NCBI RefSeq assembly: GCF_022458985.1
Contig: NC_061786.1
Coordinates: 62,001 to 126,000, forward strand
From: Mugil cephalus
Taxonomy: Eukaryota > Chordata > Actinopteri > Mugiliformes > Mugilidae
Length of the DNA: 64,000 nt
Direction of reading: 5' to 3'
Numbering within the stretch: position 1 is the first letter of the stretch; every line of letters begins with the position of its first letter. The position numbers were made by a program, and so were the translations under genes. A model generated the notes under the pieces. That model did not search any database, was not told the DNA's origin, and saw only the letters and a program-made list of their open reading frames with translations. Of this stretch, positions 35,452 to 47,800 are shown one piece after another.

Positions 35452-35935
35452 ATGGCCCCTCTCTCTCCCTCTACTTCTCCTTCTCTCTCCTGCTCGTCGT
35501 GCCACATGTTTAGCTACTTCTCTGCCTCCTTTAGTGTTAATGGTACCTGTAATAAATGTAGTTTATTTGTAGCTTTGGAGGTAAGGCTCTCTGAATTGGA
35601 AGCACGACTCCACACTATGCAAAAAGCAATAGCTAGCCAGCGCCCTGTAGCCGGTGCGGGCCGACCAAGCGCAGCATCCTGCTAGCTGTCCTCCTGCAGC
35701 TGCCAAGCAGCCTGGAAACCTGGGTGATGGTACAAAGGAAGCATAGTCTTGACCGGCCCATGGAGCACTACCAACCGCTGCATGTTTATGATTATTGTAA
35801 CTCGTTAATGTCTGGCTGTCCAAGTAGCTCTTTAAAAAGCCTCCAATTGATTCAAAACGCTGCAGCAAGAGCACTGACAGGAATTAGCAAGAGAGATCAT
35901 ATTACCCTAGTTTTAGCTTCTCTTCACTGTATACC
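35452..35935 (+). mobile_element. L2-like LINE deletion product: ORF1 start joined to ORF2 end
   Basis: 35452-35685 encodes the N-terminus of an L2-type ORF1: a Ser-rich start, then NGTCNKCSLFVALEVRLSEL with a CxxC and a coiled-coil-like stretch. A shifted frame carries it to about 35785. The sequence then passes straight into DYCNSLMSGCPSSSLKSLQL and QNAAARALTGISKRDH (35790-35910), the C-terminal end of ORF2 also seen at 20338-20450. The rest of ORF1, the endonuclease and the whole RT are missing. Confidence 0.75.
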
Positions 35936-35960
35936 ATATTGCCTTCAGCTACCAGGCTCC

Positions 35961-36020
35961 TCTCCTCTCCTCTGCTCTCCTCTCCTCTCCTCTCCTCCTC
36001 TCCCCTCCCCTCCCCCACCC
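35961..36020. repeat. CTCTC/CTCCC-rich low-complexity tract
   Basis: Pyrimidine-only run of TCTCC- and CTCCC-like units. Confidence 0.9.
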
Positions 36021-36299
36021 ACAGTAATTTGCCGCTCACACTGCTTCTTTGAAACTTCTTACATAGCTAAGCATAACAGCTACAACATAGTATCATAACA
36101 AAACTTAATATCACTGTTAGCGTGTCTGTGTTACGCTAGTGGGAGGTGAAGAAAGCTACAGGTGTGTTCAGGGTTTATATTGATTTTTTTTTTAATTTTT
36201 GAAGACATTAGTTAAGGGGGCAGGCGTGTGTTGCTTAGGTGGTTGCAAAGTGCTGGACATACAGTATATCTTTTTTTTATATATCCTTATATTTTATTC

Positions 36300-36418
36300 T
36301 TTAGTCCACCACTGTGTGCACTGTCTGTGATTGATGAATGTCCCTGCTGTTGTTAACAATGAGAATTTCCCCATTGTGGGAAGAATAAAGGCATTCTGTA
36401 TCTTATCTTATACCAGTA
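36300..36418 (+). mobile_element. 3' tail of a CR1/Rex-group LINE
   Basis: GAGAATTTCCCCATTGTGGG then GAATAAAGGCATTCTGTATC and a short TATCT repeat. This is the usual 3' end of fish LINEs of this group. Only the tail remains. Confidence 0.65.
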
Positions 36419-36797
36419 AACCACATCACTGTGTTAAAATACACTGTAGTTTATTTTGATTCAACTATATGCATCCTACATACACCATTCTGCAGCCAAA
36501 AATATACTCTAGAACAGAAAATGTTGACCTGCCACTGAAAACAATAGGGAATAGCAGTAATCTTTAGTAAAATTACAGAGGTGGTTACTGGAAATAACAG
36601 AGCCTTTAAGCAAGAACTGTGAAAGCAAATGTGGTATGTTAAAGTTTACAGGTAATGAATATTCTCTGGGAAACAAATCAAACAAGACTGCCACAGTAAT
36701 ATGAATCTCACAATAATATTGTTATTGTCCAGAGGGTACAGTGCACTTACATAACGGCTGGATAAATCAAATGTTACAATGAATTTCAAATGTACAA

Positions 36798-36803
36798 TTT
36801 AAT
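36798..36803 (-). promoter_or_regulatory. dapp1: Candidate DAPP1 polyadenylation signal ATTAAA
   Basis: ATTAAA on the minus strand about 103 bp after the stop codon. A canonical AATAAA lies further on at 36455-36450. Which one is used cannot be told from sequence. Confidence 0.4.
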
Positions 36804-36905
36804 CTTTTGTTTTGAACAATGTTGTTTTTCATTGTTTATCCAGTGAATGTGATGTCGTCCATGAAGAGTCGACTTTTTACCATCCATTGTCTCCAATGAC
36901 ATCCA

Positions 36906-39900
36906 TCATTGATCTTTTCTTATCTGTGACTGAAAACATATGAAGTCTCAATGCACACAGAAAAAAACAATGCAACTTAGTAAAGTTAACCGTTCATTTA
37001 AATTATGTAATGTATGTAATGTGTTTATCCTTAATAGTTAACAAGTGAACATCGTAAAAATAAATAAGTTAGACAAGTTGAGCTGAGTTTTCACTTACTG
37101 TCATTCAGTAATAGTTTAGATTGATTAGTAGACCTAAAGCTCAGTAAACCAGACAAATAGACAGATTTTGTCAATGGCATTCCCTACACAATTGGCACAT
37201 GTCAAGTACTGTTACAACCCAGGACTCTTTCACAGATTACCTAAGGCTGACAAGTACCATTTGGCAGCTTGCCTATGTTTACCATTATCAATGGTTCTTT
37301 TGGCACTTTTTGTAGTACTATGTAGCAGACTTGCTATTGAGGTTACTGGAAAAATTTTCTCACTTTTGCCAGCATTGTGTACAACATGTAGTGTGAACAA
37401 ACCAGTTTCCACCTCAGGATCTTGATCCACTCATCTGCCTCCACACCTGTCTTTGCACAGAGATAAAATGTTCGCTCTGGAAACACCACACTGTGGACAT
37501 ACAGAAGTACATTAAGCGAATCAAGGGTATGACAAGCAGATATTTTATGTCCTTCACCTTGCAAGGTGGGGCCTCAATAGATTAGTCTAGTATTTTTTGA
37601 GCAGCACATCCCACGGTCGATTTGATTAGTATTCTGAATCATGAACAATTTTTGCTTTGTGGCGGGGAGCATTTTCCTACTGAAAGAGGCTTTTGCCATC
37701 AGGGTATACCTTTTTCAACTCAACTACAACACAGCACAAAGTGTTTAAGGTTACAGACAAGACAGTTGTTAATTAAATAGTAAGTCCACTCAAACCATGA
37801 TTGTAAGAAAAACATGCTTACAAGCCCAAATAAGGGACACAGAGTTGTGGTGGGCAACTAAGGAGAAGAGACAATGGGGGTATGTTCATTTATGAGGAGT
37901 GTCTCTCCTACTCACCCATTATGCTCACAAATCTTTTGTGTCTGTTTGTTTGTGTCAATTTCCAGGTTGTTGCACTGTGCTGCGCAAATGCTGTGCTGCA
38001 ATTTTGGTTAATTTGAAATGTAAATATCATATTATCATATCTATAGCCTCTTTAGCCCCGAAGAACTGTCTGAGCCAAGGTAAAGAAGACAATCCACTAT
38101 CTTCATCTTTACCTCATCTGTATCTTTATTATACAGTATATTCTAATTCATTAATTGCCACTAACAAAGACACTACCTTATGTCAAAACAGGCTAGTATG
38201 GCTTACCAGAAACAGTTGACTCTGTCCTGAGAGTAGTCAAACTGGACTGCAGAGCAGACTCGCAGATCCAGTGTTCTAATGGGCTCCTCACACTGCGAAA
38301 GCAAAGTATGACTGCTTACATGAACATACTACAAACTCTTGTTGTTTCATTGGTATGAAAAGAACCAGCTGAAGTTTAATGCTGCTCAAGTCACAGATTG
38401 TAATAAAAAGAGAAAAATGCATTTCTCACACATAGTTAAAAAGCTGAGGAGATACTCACCATTTTGTTTTTGAAGTACTTCAGTTCATATCTGTTCAGTG
38501 TGAACCATCTCTGTTTCCAATTCTGCAAACAACAACAGAAATATATTTTTAATCGCTGAACCCCAAAGTATTAATCCATAACAGGTACATAACTACTCCA
38601 ACTCTGTGATTGATATCACATTAAGCACTTAATTACATTCAGACATGGGCAGATGCATCTCTCATAAAATTCCACTGCTCTTACCTTCATAATTGCTCCT
38701 TGTTTCACGAGATAGCCCTCCTTTGTGCCCAGCTAAAACGACATGCTTGTGTCAGTGAAAAAAATATTATGCAGTGAATGACAAGTAATTACTTTCAAGA
38801 ACAGTTCTGGGTTGTTGGGCTTAAATGCTGCTCACCGAAAATGTATTTTATACTTTTTAAGTATAGTGTTAGCCCCCTTTTTAATAAATCTGTTCATTAA
38901 GAAATATACAGAATTCACTTGAACACTGATGTCACTAGAACAGAGAGAAATTAAATATGCCTTGCATAAACATTATTGGAATTTTAGTAACAATAAGTAA
39001 CTTTCCACTCGGGCTAACCGAGATAAACATGAGGTCAGTTTTTGTAAAACATCTTGAGACAATTTGTATTGTTATTGATGCTATATAAATAAAATTAATT
39101 GAATTGAATTGAATTGAACTGAATAGACCATCTCAAAAGACAATGATGCTTTATTTCACCTTGGAATATTTTCATTTAATGCAATTAACTAGTTAGCCAA
39201 AGTTCAAAAGCAGGGCCACTCCCAAGGGGGAACCCGAAAATCTAACTGTGCGTAAAGCATCCAGTTAGTCTGCCTGCAGCAGACAGGGTTTTGTGACATC
39301 GGTACATGCCTTTAAATCAAAGCAGGCTACAAAGTTGCCTTGATAAAACCAAAAACTACTACTATGGATACAAAAACCACATATTCATGCAACAATCTAT
39401 TCAGGGATTTTTTTTTTTACAATGATAATATTCACACATCAGTCCAATCACAGACACACTTTGCAACAAAACCCTTTGCACTCAGTCATATGTATTCCAC
39501 GGAGCAGCTAGCAACTACTTCCAAATTCACCGGACAACATTGCTCCAATTCAATTTCAAGCTTCATCTCCTTTACCCACAAGCAGTGGGGTCATTTCAGT
39601 TTTGGACAAGGTATGGCAAGGATCACCCCATCCTGTGGGGTCCGAGGGAATTTACCCCTGCGGAATTTTTTTGAGCATTGTAAATTTAAATGGAGAAACC
39701 TGGTGCGATTTAAGAGCAAAATCAAGAAGCTTTAGAAAATTTATAAATTATCACTATCAGTACTATGGATTGGATTATATTCACAATACTGCACACAGGG
39801 GTTCACAGTATGACTTTTTCTTTTACCAACAACAGAAGAATGAACCAAAATATCCAGGAGATTTCCATTCCAACACAACTCAGAGTCAAAGGCATCACTG

Positions 39901-42900
39901 AACGTCAGTTTAAGGATTACAGTTTTTCTGCTAAATGATCCTCAGCCAATATATTTATGACCAATTCACCAGCATTAGATCAACACAGTAGCCCCAGTGT
40001 TCTGCTTCCATAACACTATGACTTCCCCACATGTACAGTACATGATGCTGGTTTAAAACAACAATAACAACAACAACAACAAAAACAATGTTCAATTGAA
40101 CTTTCTACGAAGATTTTTAACAAGAATTTTCTTGTTACAATCCACCTGTGAATAATCTCTGAAGACAAATTAATAAATGTTTGTTACTTGAAGTATATCC
40201 ACTTCATAAAACGTGTCTCTATCCTGTCCTCATTGTCATTTTTTTAAACAAATTATTCCCAACATGGGTTCATATTTCTGTAGTCAGAATAAACTCAAGA
40301 GCTGGAAACAATTAAAATTTTCACTAAAATCGAGCTAAACGAGTGATGTTAGACAGGGGTTTGGGGCTGGTTTGTCTCCGCTAGAAGTTTTTGTGATTTG
40401 TGGCAAGATGAACAGGATCCACAGATACAACAGCTTACTGTTATAAGCTTGTTTTTTAGCAAGCTTTTTTTTTAGCACTTCATTGTGCTCTGATTGACAA
40501 GCAGGGGTGAAAGTAAGTTGGTACGGTCCATACTGCGTACTACTAAAAGATTCAGTGGCGGTACGCAGTAGAGCCTAGAGGGCTGCATTGGGATTGGGTC
40601 CTGCTGGGTCCAACTCAAATGTTGCGGGAGGGGGCGGTATAAACTTTGCAACGGGCGAGATTTGAGTTGCGGGACCCAATCCCAATGCAGCCCTCTACTC
40701 CGTTCATACATTTTCTACCATAGCCATACCCAAACAACACCCCTGCCCATGAGGTTCAAGATCAATGGTCATCTGCTGCCACACCCTCAATGGCAGCTAC
40801 CTCACTTACAACAAATTAGCCTCCCATGTCCTCTCTGCTTTCTAGACCTGCAACAAATATTAGAGATTAAACTGTGCACCCCTTTCCTACCGTCCCTAAG
40901 GCAAATGCCATATGCCGCTCGGTTAACATCAACCAACGTACAACGTACGTACCAAAGTAAAAACAATCCCACTATTTAGTAACTTTACTACTTATCTGAC
41001 ACAGCTCTGACACTTTCAGGAGAGTCTGGTAACACTCCTTACAGTTTATTTATGGGGTGTGGTTAAACTGATACAGAGAAAAACAAATACTCTGAGTGTT
41101 CCATTGGATGGTTTGGATGGTGCTACAACCATTCAGAGCAACAAGATGTGTGACGTTAACTGTTAACCATTTTCATTATTTTGAAGGCAGACTTTAAACA
41201 ACTCTGACAGCAGCCATTTTGTTACAAAAAAATAAAATTCCATGTCACTGACTGTGTTTTCACCTGTGTAATCTTACTTTTGTCATCTGCATGTAAATGG
41301 TCATGTATCCCATGGTGGGAACACAAATATCTTTTTAGAAAAATTGTCTATTGTGGATAGTTCTTACACTCACTGGATGTATATTGGATGTATGGATATC
41401 ATGAACATAACAGAAGAACACTCATAGGTTGAAGAAGAAGAAGAAATACATAAATCTTTAGCTACTTTCATCAAATCCCACCTCAGAGCTATTTTGACAT
41501 ATAATGAAATCAGTTGTTCACAGGTGTGTGTAGTAGTAGTCATACCGATGGTGCATTTGCCACTAGATCATTTTCTGTACGGCCTGTCTGTATGGCAGTG
41601 TGAACTCGCACAGACTCGTAGATCGATGGTTCCTCCACATGCCAGGGATATGGACACTTCAGCACAATGAGAGTTCCTGTTTGAGACACGGAGGATAGAT
41701 TAGATACCCGACTGGCTAACACTGCAGCATTAAACACAGAAGCACAGAAAACATCCACCAACACAATGTGTAAGGGACATTGTTGGGCTGTTTTTGTTTC
41801 GTGTGTAATCTGTATGTATGAGGTATGCAAATCCAGTGCTATGTCTGACAGTTGACCATTCAAATGACCATCATGTTTTCTCATGTTATATTGCCACATT
41901 AATATGAAAATTTAAGGGCAATTACCTGTTACAAGATAGTACATCTGTATTATGTATACAGGTACTTTTAAATGCCACAAAAGTTCCTGCATGGACCAAT
42001 GTCCCTGCCAAAGCTGAAACCTAATCTATACTCACACATGAGAAATGATCAAAACCACATTTCACTATTGTGCCTGAAGGCCTCTTATGTGAATAAAGAG
42101 GTTCTCAGAATAAAGACTGTTTGCATGTGACAGCACACATAATAAGCACGTACAATAGGTTATATACCTCCATAATAGTAAAATTGAAATACTAAACATT
42201 TTTTTTTACAGTTTTTTTTTTTTTTTTGAGTCAAGATCAAAGTCTACATACCTGTGTCACTGCCCAGAACAGGCTGATTAGCAAAGTGGCTGACAAAGTC
42301 TTGGAGGGTTGAAAACTCGTTAAAGCCAAAAGCATACCCACTGTCTTTGCGTGTCACATGAAAATGCTTTACTGAATCCTTTGCCCTATGTGTCAGAGTT
42401 AAAACACACATTTAATGTCATATTTCTTTTACAAAAATATAATCATTTATCTACACTTTAGCATTCAAAGTGAGTAGAGCAACATTCAGGAGAGTTAGGC
42501 ACACATCAGAATGCCTACCTGGAGAGGATTTTACTTAACACATACTGACAGGTGAGGAGATTGATTACAATATTCTCTGTGTCAACACATTGCCAGAAAG
42601 AGCAGCTGCAACAACAAACTTTTAGTTTAATTTCTGCCGTTGCTACAGTGGTTTGTTTTAAGTACAAAATACAAATGGAACTATTATCTTTTTGTTGGTG
42701 TTTATGTTTTTTTATTTTTTATTTTTTACCTACTGCAGGCACAATATAATGTTTAAGTTGCAATACCAAACACACTATACTGTTCGTAGCTGTTCAAAGT
42801 CTTTCTCTAAAAATATAAACCAAATTCTTGTTTTAAACACAAGCCAAGCCCCAATTCAAGAACATTTCATTAATAAAGAAGTGTCTAAAATGGTCTGTTA

Positions 42901-43727
42901 ATTTAATTGAAGAATATGTAAAGATATTGACATCTACTTGCTTTTCTTCACCTTCCAAAACAGACTAATAACAATAAAATATTAGGATAATTTGTGGGAA
43001 TAAATAACTAATAAGTATAATAACAGTGAGTCACACCTGAATTAAAGTATGATGGTAGGAATAGGAATAGGTATGATGGTAGCAATACAATGGTAGGAAT
43101 AGGCAGAATGACCTGACAGACAGGGCGAAGCAGCCTGGTCCCGCATTACTGTTTCTCAGGAGGTAACTTCCATCTTTTCCATTGGACAAGAGAAGGGCTT
43201 CTGCAGCATGGCGGGACAGGTCATAGTGGTACCACCTTCAATGCATATATATATATATATATATCTATACACATACTGATCAGGCATATCATTGTGACCG
43301 CCTGCCTTATACTGTGTAAGTCTTAAACAGTTCGAACTCATCAGAGAATGAACTTGGGCCTTCTGAGGTATCCTGAGGTGTTTGGTAGTTGTTCATTGTT
43401 AGTTGGGGCCTTTGTGGTTTATAGGTTGAGGAGAGGGGCTTCTGTGAATCAGGCATGTTCCTGTGCATCCCACAGATCCTTGACCAGGTCAACACCTGTG
43501 CTGTTTTTCATGTTTTTTTAAAATTGTTCATGAATTGTTTCTGTGTCTGCCTGTGTCTTGCTGCCTCCAGCTCAAGGTGGCTGCTGCTACATGTCTAAGT
43601 AACATCTATACGAATGCCAAGTTGAAATGTTTCCCATTACAACATTGCATTGTCACAAGATAGATATGTTATTTCCTTCTCATCTCAGTGGTCACCATGT
43701 TATACATGATCAGTATACGCACACACG

Positions 43728-43763
<36 letters not shown>

Positions 43764-45337
43764 ATCATTATTATGGAAAACTGCTTGTTATTTAACTGTG
43801 ACATGGAATTACAATACAATGCAATAAGTGGGTGGAGTCCATCCACCAAGGTAGGGTGAAAGGCGGGGTACACCCTGGCAGGGCCCAGTCTATCGTAGGA
43901 TTATTACAAAGAGAGAGATCCCACGTAAACACAGGGAGAACATGCAAACCTCACACGGGAAGGAACCCGGAACCTGCTTGACATGAGGCATCAGTGCTAA
44001 CCACCACTCCAGTGTACCACCCTGTTGTGTCGAGTATGTAACATTTAAAATAACACATCTATTTATACCTTTTTTAATTACACAATCATGTACTACAAAC
44101 CCACACCCACCTTTTGGTTACCAGCCTGCTTCAAGGAGAAAAAATAGCCAAAGTACATCACTCCTAAAATCAAACCAATTCTCTTTATCATTAGGGTTAT
44201 ACTAACATACATTCTATACCCACACAACAATTCAATGCCACATTTTAAATAAAAGAAATAATAATAATAATTACTTCAGCTCTTTATTCTCTGTCCTCTC
44301 TGTTGCAGCAAACACAGAGATGAGAGAAGTGTTTCTGATGTTTTACAAACATGACAGCCAGAATATACCCCATAAACCTCAACAAGTATTCCACAAACTT
44401 AAAAAGCATTCATCAAGATTGAAATTGCATTATTGCAGATTACAAGCTAATCTACAGGTCAATGAGAATATTTGGATGTAGCACCTAACCATAGGTTAAG
44501 TCACTTTTTAGGTGTAAAATAGTAGCCTTTAGCCTACATGCTACCACCTTCTTCAGAAGAATTTAGTCATTTCATGCTACATAATTGTAAATAATTTCTT
44601 TCAGTGAATTATCTCTGTATTTACCATCATCAGTTTTATTTAATCAATTTGAAATGTTGATATTTTGCATATTTTCCCTGTGTCTGCATGGGTTTTCTCT
44701 GGGTACTCCGGCTTCCTCCCACCTCAAAAGACATGCTCGTTAGGCTAATTGGTGACTCTAAATTGACCCTAGGTGTGAGTGTGTGTGTAAATAGTTGTTT
44801 GTCTTTGTGTTAGCCCTGCAATAGACTGGCGACCTGTCCAGGGTGTACCCTGCCTCTCGCCCGATGCCAGCTTGGTTAGGCTCCAGCAACCCCCGCGACG
44901 CTAGTGAGAATAAGTGGTAGTAGAAGATGAGATGAGATAAAATGCTGATATTTAATTTTTTTTTTTTTTTTTTTATGTTGTTATTTCTGACTTTTTTTTC
45001 TGTGTATTGCACCAAACACCATAAATGACAAAAAGATTGTGATTGCTAAGTCTAATATTAGACTATAAACCAAAAAATTATTTTACCAAAAACGGTTTGT
45101 CTTAACATTAGATTAAATGTCTGTGATTCTGTTTACCACTCCCTTAAACGAATTTTTTTGCTCAGTATCTCGTAAAGTAGGAACTTAAATCGCGGAAGTA
45201 ATCTGGTTTCCTCTAGCAACAATTAAACTATATTTTAACAGATGAAAGGTACTATAGACATCAAACTATCAACGGTCTTACCGCAAAGTCTCTAATTCGT
45301 CGATTTCTTCGGAAGACGCATCACTGTAAAAACTCAT
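36906..45337 (-). CDS. dapp1: DAPP1 (Bam32), SH2- and PH-domain adaptor; nine coding exons, apparently intact
   Basis: Dual adaptor for phosphotyrosine and 3-phosphoinositides, acting at the plasma membrane downstream of PI3-kinase, notably at the B-cell receptor. Coding exons (minus strand): 45337-45282, 43235-43113, 42385-42252, 41676-41546, 38732-38685, 38522-38460, 38286-38207, 37490-37403, 36929-36906. All introns have GT/AG borders and all phases match, giving 747 bp and 248 residues. Human DAPP1, as I recall it, has about 280, with a longer N-terminus. The SH2 domain spans about residues 20-105: WYHYDLSRHAAEALL, then DGSYLLRNSN with the phosphotyrosine-binding Arg. A conserved Tyr site follows (EEPSIYESVRVHTA). 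The PH domain spans about 147-240: LGTKEGYLVKQG, NWKQRWFTLNRYELKYF, and FPERTFYLCAKTGVEADEW. The basic residues of the lipid-binding K...K-W-K-x-R-W-F loop are kept. The C-terminus is short (SQIRKDQ). I found no lesion. Confidence 0.95.
39040..39120 (+). mobile_element. L2 LINE 3' tail fragment
   Basis: GTAAAACATCTTGAGACAAT then GCTATATAAATAAAATT and repeated GAATT, matching the last bases of the L2 copy at 19528-21484. Confidence 0.8.
40502..40570 (+). mobile_element. hAT-like terminus (CAGGGGTGAAAGTAAG...)
   Basis: CAGGGGTGAAAGTAAGTTGG is followed by TACTGCGTAC and, 22 bp later, its complement GTACGCAGTA. This is the form of a recurrent vertebrate hAT end. The opposite terminus was not found. 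Confidence 0.5.
40576..40697. mobile_element. 122-bp foldback MITE
   Basis: TAGAGGGCTGCATTGGGATT...GGTCC on the left pairs with GGACC...AATCCCAATGCAGCCCTC on the right, followed by TA. The inner bases AACTCAAAT and ATTTGAGTT also pair. TA at both borders would suit a Tc1/mariner-type target site, but the family is not known to me. Confidence 0.75.
43244..43264. repeat. (AT)n microsatellite beside the DAPP1 SH2 exon
   Basis: AT tract just upstream of the acceptor of the second coding exon, inside what would be its branch-point region. Confidence 0.95.
43727..43760. repeat. (AC)n microsatellite
   Basis: AC tract in DAPP1 intron 1. Confidence 0.95.
43815..44035 (-). mobile_element. tRNA-derived SINE in DAPP1 intron 1
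   Basis: The complement reads from a tRNA-like head (GTGGTTAGCACTGATGCCTC, then GGTTCCGGGTTCC) through GAGGTTTGCATGTTCTCCCT to CCAGGGTGTACCCCGCCTTT, the full order of a DANA/Mermaid-like SINE. It is in the same orientation as DAPP1. Confidence 0.8.
44676..44935 (+). mobile_element. tRNA-derived SINE body and tail
   Basis: GTACTCCGGCTTCCTCCCAC, GACATGCTCGTTAGGCTAAT, GGCGACCTGTCCAGGGTGTA and CTCCAGCAACCCCCGCGACG appear in the usual order. The tRNA-like head is missing. Confidence 0.85.
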
Positions 45338-45466
45338 CTCTCCAGAAGTATTCAGGCACCACATCTAAATTTTCAGATCATACAAATTCAAAGGCTAGAA
45401 ATGGAAGTGCTTCGCTTGAACCGAACACGGAAGTAAACTTTGAGGAAATATTTGCAATAATTCAAG

Positions 45467-46613
45467 CATAGACATATATACATAGACGCCGCAACGAGCG
45501 GGTTGGTCCGTTGCTGCGATATGTCAGCGCGTCCGCCATATTGGATGTGGCAGATCTGCCCCATAAACTAATAAAAGGAAATGGACTTAACTTCATAAAG
45601 CGCCTTTCTCCAAAGTGCTTTAAGTAAATGCCTATTATTCACCCACTCAGACACACACACTAATATATTTGGGAAACAAATAGGCACCAAAAATAACATA
45701 TGTAACTTTGAAAGTGACGATTAGAAATGTTTAGGCTCACTCCAAATGTTTAGGATATAGGTAAGCACCAAACCAACGTATGCATTTTTAAAATGTTTTT
45801 ATGAGTGTTTACAGAAACTAATAACACTGTTACTGTGATAAACATTGAAATATTTATATTTAACATCTAATCATGTTAGAAGTCTGATGGACGTGCAGAT
45901 CATGTCTATATTGCGTGAGTCTGTGCACGACCAATTCTGGATGTAGACACGACGTGTAAACTAGGTCCGATATTTGGACGCCATGACCCGATTTAGACGT
46001 CAATTTACCTTTACGTCGATTTACCGTTCAATTTGAACGTCAAACTAGGTCACTTTTTTGGAGGTCATATAGACGTCTAAGATAGGTGCAGTTTTGTTTT
46101 TGTTTGTTTGTTTGTTTGTTTTTTAATCAAAACTGTTGAATGTAATATGGATAACTACGAATATAAATTATGTGAGATTAAACACCATTTTATTATTTCG
46201 TTTAATTATTTATTTATTGAGTACATGTTATTATTTTTTTTCTTCTGTTTTCATGTTTATTTTCATGTTCTCCCTCTGTATTTACCGCTAGGCTAATATT
46301 AGTTCTGCACCACAGCCGTACTATAACAAATTATCACACCAAAACTTACGTATCACATAGGACATATATTGAAGGAGTCAGATTATCGTATATAATGGAA
46401 TATTTGGAATTATTGATTGTACATCGTACAGAGGGTGAAATAAGTGTACAAATACGATTATCATACGATGGATATACTGTACAACCGTTATTATATAACA
46501 ATCAGATCCTGAAATGTAGATGTGACATGAGGGGTTTCTGCATAAAGAGCACTAACGTTTACATTTAACTGATTTTGATCGTTTTTATATGCACATTAAT
46601 GAACATACTGTAT

Positions 46614-46686
<73 letters not shown>

Positions 46687-46867
46687 CACATCCGGGGCAC
46701 ATTGATGGATATTATACATGCACGGGGGCAGTGATGAACATACACACATACCTCAATGTGTCTCACGTATGTCTATGCTCCGATCGCTCCACTTTGCCAC
46801 ACCCAAAATGGCGGCCGCGTTGATGTAGATTCAACGCTCAGTGCGGCGTCTAGTATATATGTCTATG
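45467..46867. mobile_element. 1.4-kb non-autonomous hAT-type element just upstream of DAPP1
   Basis: The left end reads CATAGACATATATACATAGA then CGCCGCA. The complement of the right end reads CATAGACATATATACTAGAC then GCCGCAC. An imperfect 8-bp target duplication flanks it: AATTCAAG at 45459-45466 and AGTTCAAG at 46868-46875. Eight-bp duplications and CA...TG ends fit hAT. The interior has no transposase frame. It contains TAGACGTC-like repeated motifs (45940-46075) and a CA tract. Confidence 0.78.
46615..46690. repeat. (CA)n microsatellite
   Basis: CA tract inside the hAT-type element. Confidence 0.97.
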
Positions 46868-47059
46868 AGTTCAAGCCCCAAGCCCGTATCCATGTCTATT
46901 CTCAAACCAGCCCTCGTGGTAACTATAACAGTGCATAACCGCCACCCTGTGGTCGGTGTGGATAACTGCAGTTCCAACCTAATATTGGTTTAGCATCAAA
47001 CACACATACTGGTATACAGATACACACATACACAAATATGTAAATCTCAGATTCTTTTA

Positions 47060-47800
47060 TGTAATCCTGTTTCTTTTAAATATTCCAGAACCTGGTGACT
47101 CGATCCCCTTATGAACTCCTAAACATTCTCTTAAACTAAACACTTCTTCTTCCCTCTCTATTTTACTTTTTAGTTTCCTTGTTTCCCTTTCATACGTTTT
47201 ACATTTCATGATTACATAGTCTATAGTATAGACATTTTCCATCTTGATGTTTTTCCATAATATGCAAAGTAGAATTTAATCATGTCTTATTCTCATTCCC
47301 TTAAGAATTGTCTCTTCCCTCCCGTTCCTACCTCCATTTCTTATGTCCAAATGTCTGTCTATACTTCCATTATTTCACTGAGTTAGCCACAATTTCTTCA
47401 GTTCCTTCTTAATAAGGGTCTTAACTTCTGCGATGCCCAAAGTAGTTTCAACCAATACATGTTCTGATCTTAGCATACTTATCAGCTAATTCATTTCCTG
47501 GTATTCCTATGTGAGCTGCTACCCAAACAAACTGAGCATGTATCCCTAACAATTGACAATGGGTACCATCCTTAATATTTCACAAATAAAAGCTTGTCTT
47601 TCATTTAAATTACCAGCTTGTAAAATGTTTAATACTGAAAGAGAATCTGTACAGACAAAAACCCTCAGTGATTTTACTTCTTCTATCCCCTATAATGCCA
47701 TGATTATTGCTATTAATTCTGCTGAGAAAACTGATAAGTCATCTGATAATCTTGCTGCCTGCTGTTCTTGCCTGCTGTTCTTTTGCGCTTTGTCCTTATT
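47060..47800 (-). mobile_element. RNase H fragment of an I/Nimb-like LINE
   Basis: On the minus strand, 47790-47560 encodes SVFSAELIAIIMAL, holding the RNase H Glu, and then VFVCTDSLSVLNIL with the second Asp. Stops follow, and weak similarity runs on to about 47060 (TLIKKELKKLWL). An RNase H domain after RT is found in the I/Nimb/R1 groups of LINEs. The clade is a best guess. Confidence 0.65.

Larger units (their letters stand above)
38733..41545 (-). other. dapp1: DAPP1 intron 4, with repeat insertions
   Basis: Lies between the Tyr-site exon and the first PH exon. It holds an L2 3' tail (39040-39120), a hAT-like end (40502) and a 122-bp foldback element (40576-40697). I see no further exon in it. 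Confidence 0.75.

Noticed and set aside
46575..46823. 82-residue frame rich in His-Thr
   Set aside because: CA microsatellite inside the hAT-type element.
45338..47050. LAMTOR3 or another known DAPP1 neighbour beside DAPP1
   Set aside because: I looked for LAMTOR3-like coding blocks on both sides of DAPP1 and found none. The upstream side is occupied by a hAT-type element and LINE fragments.
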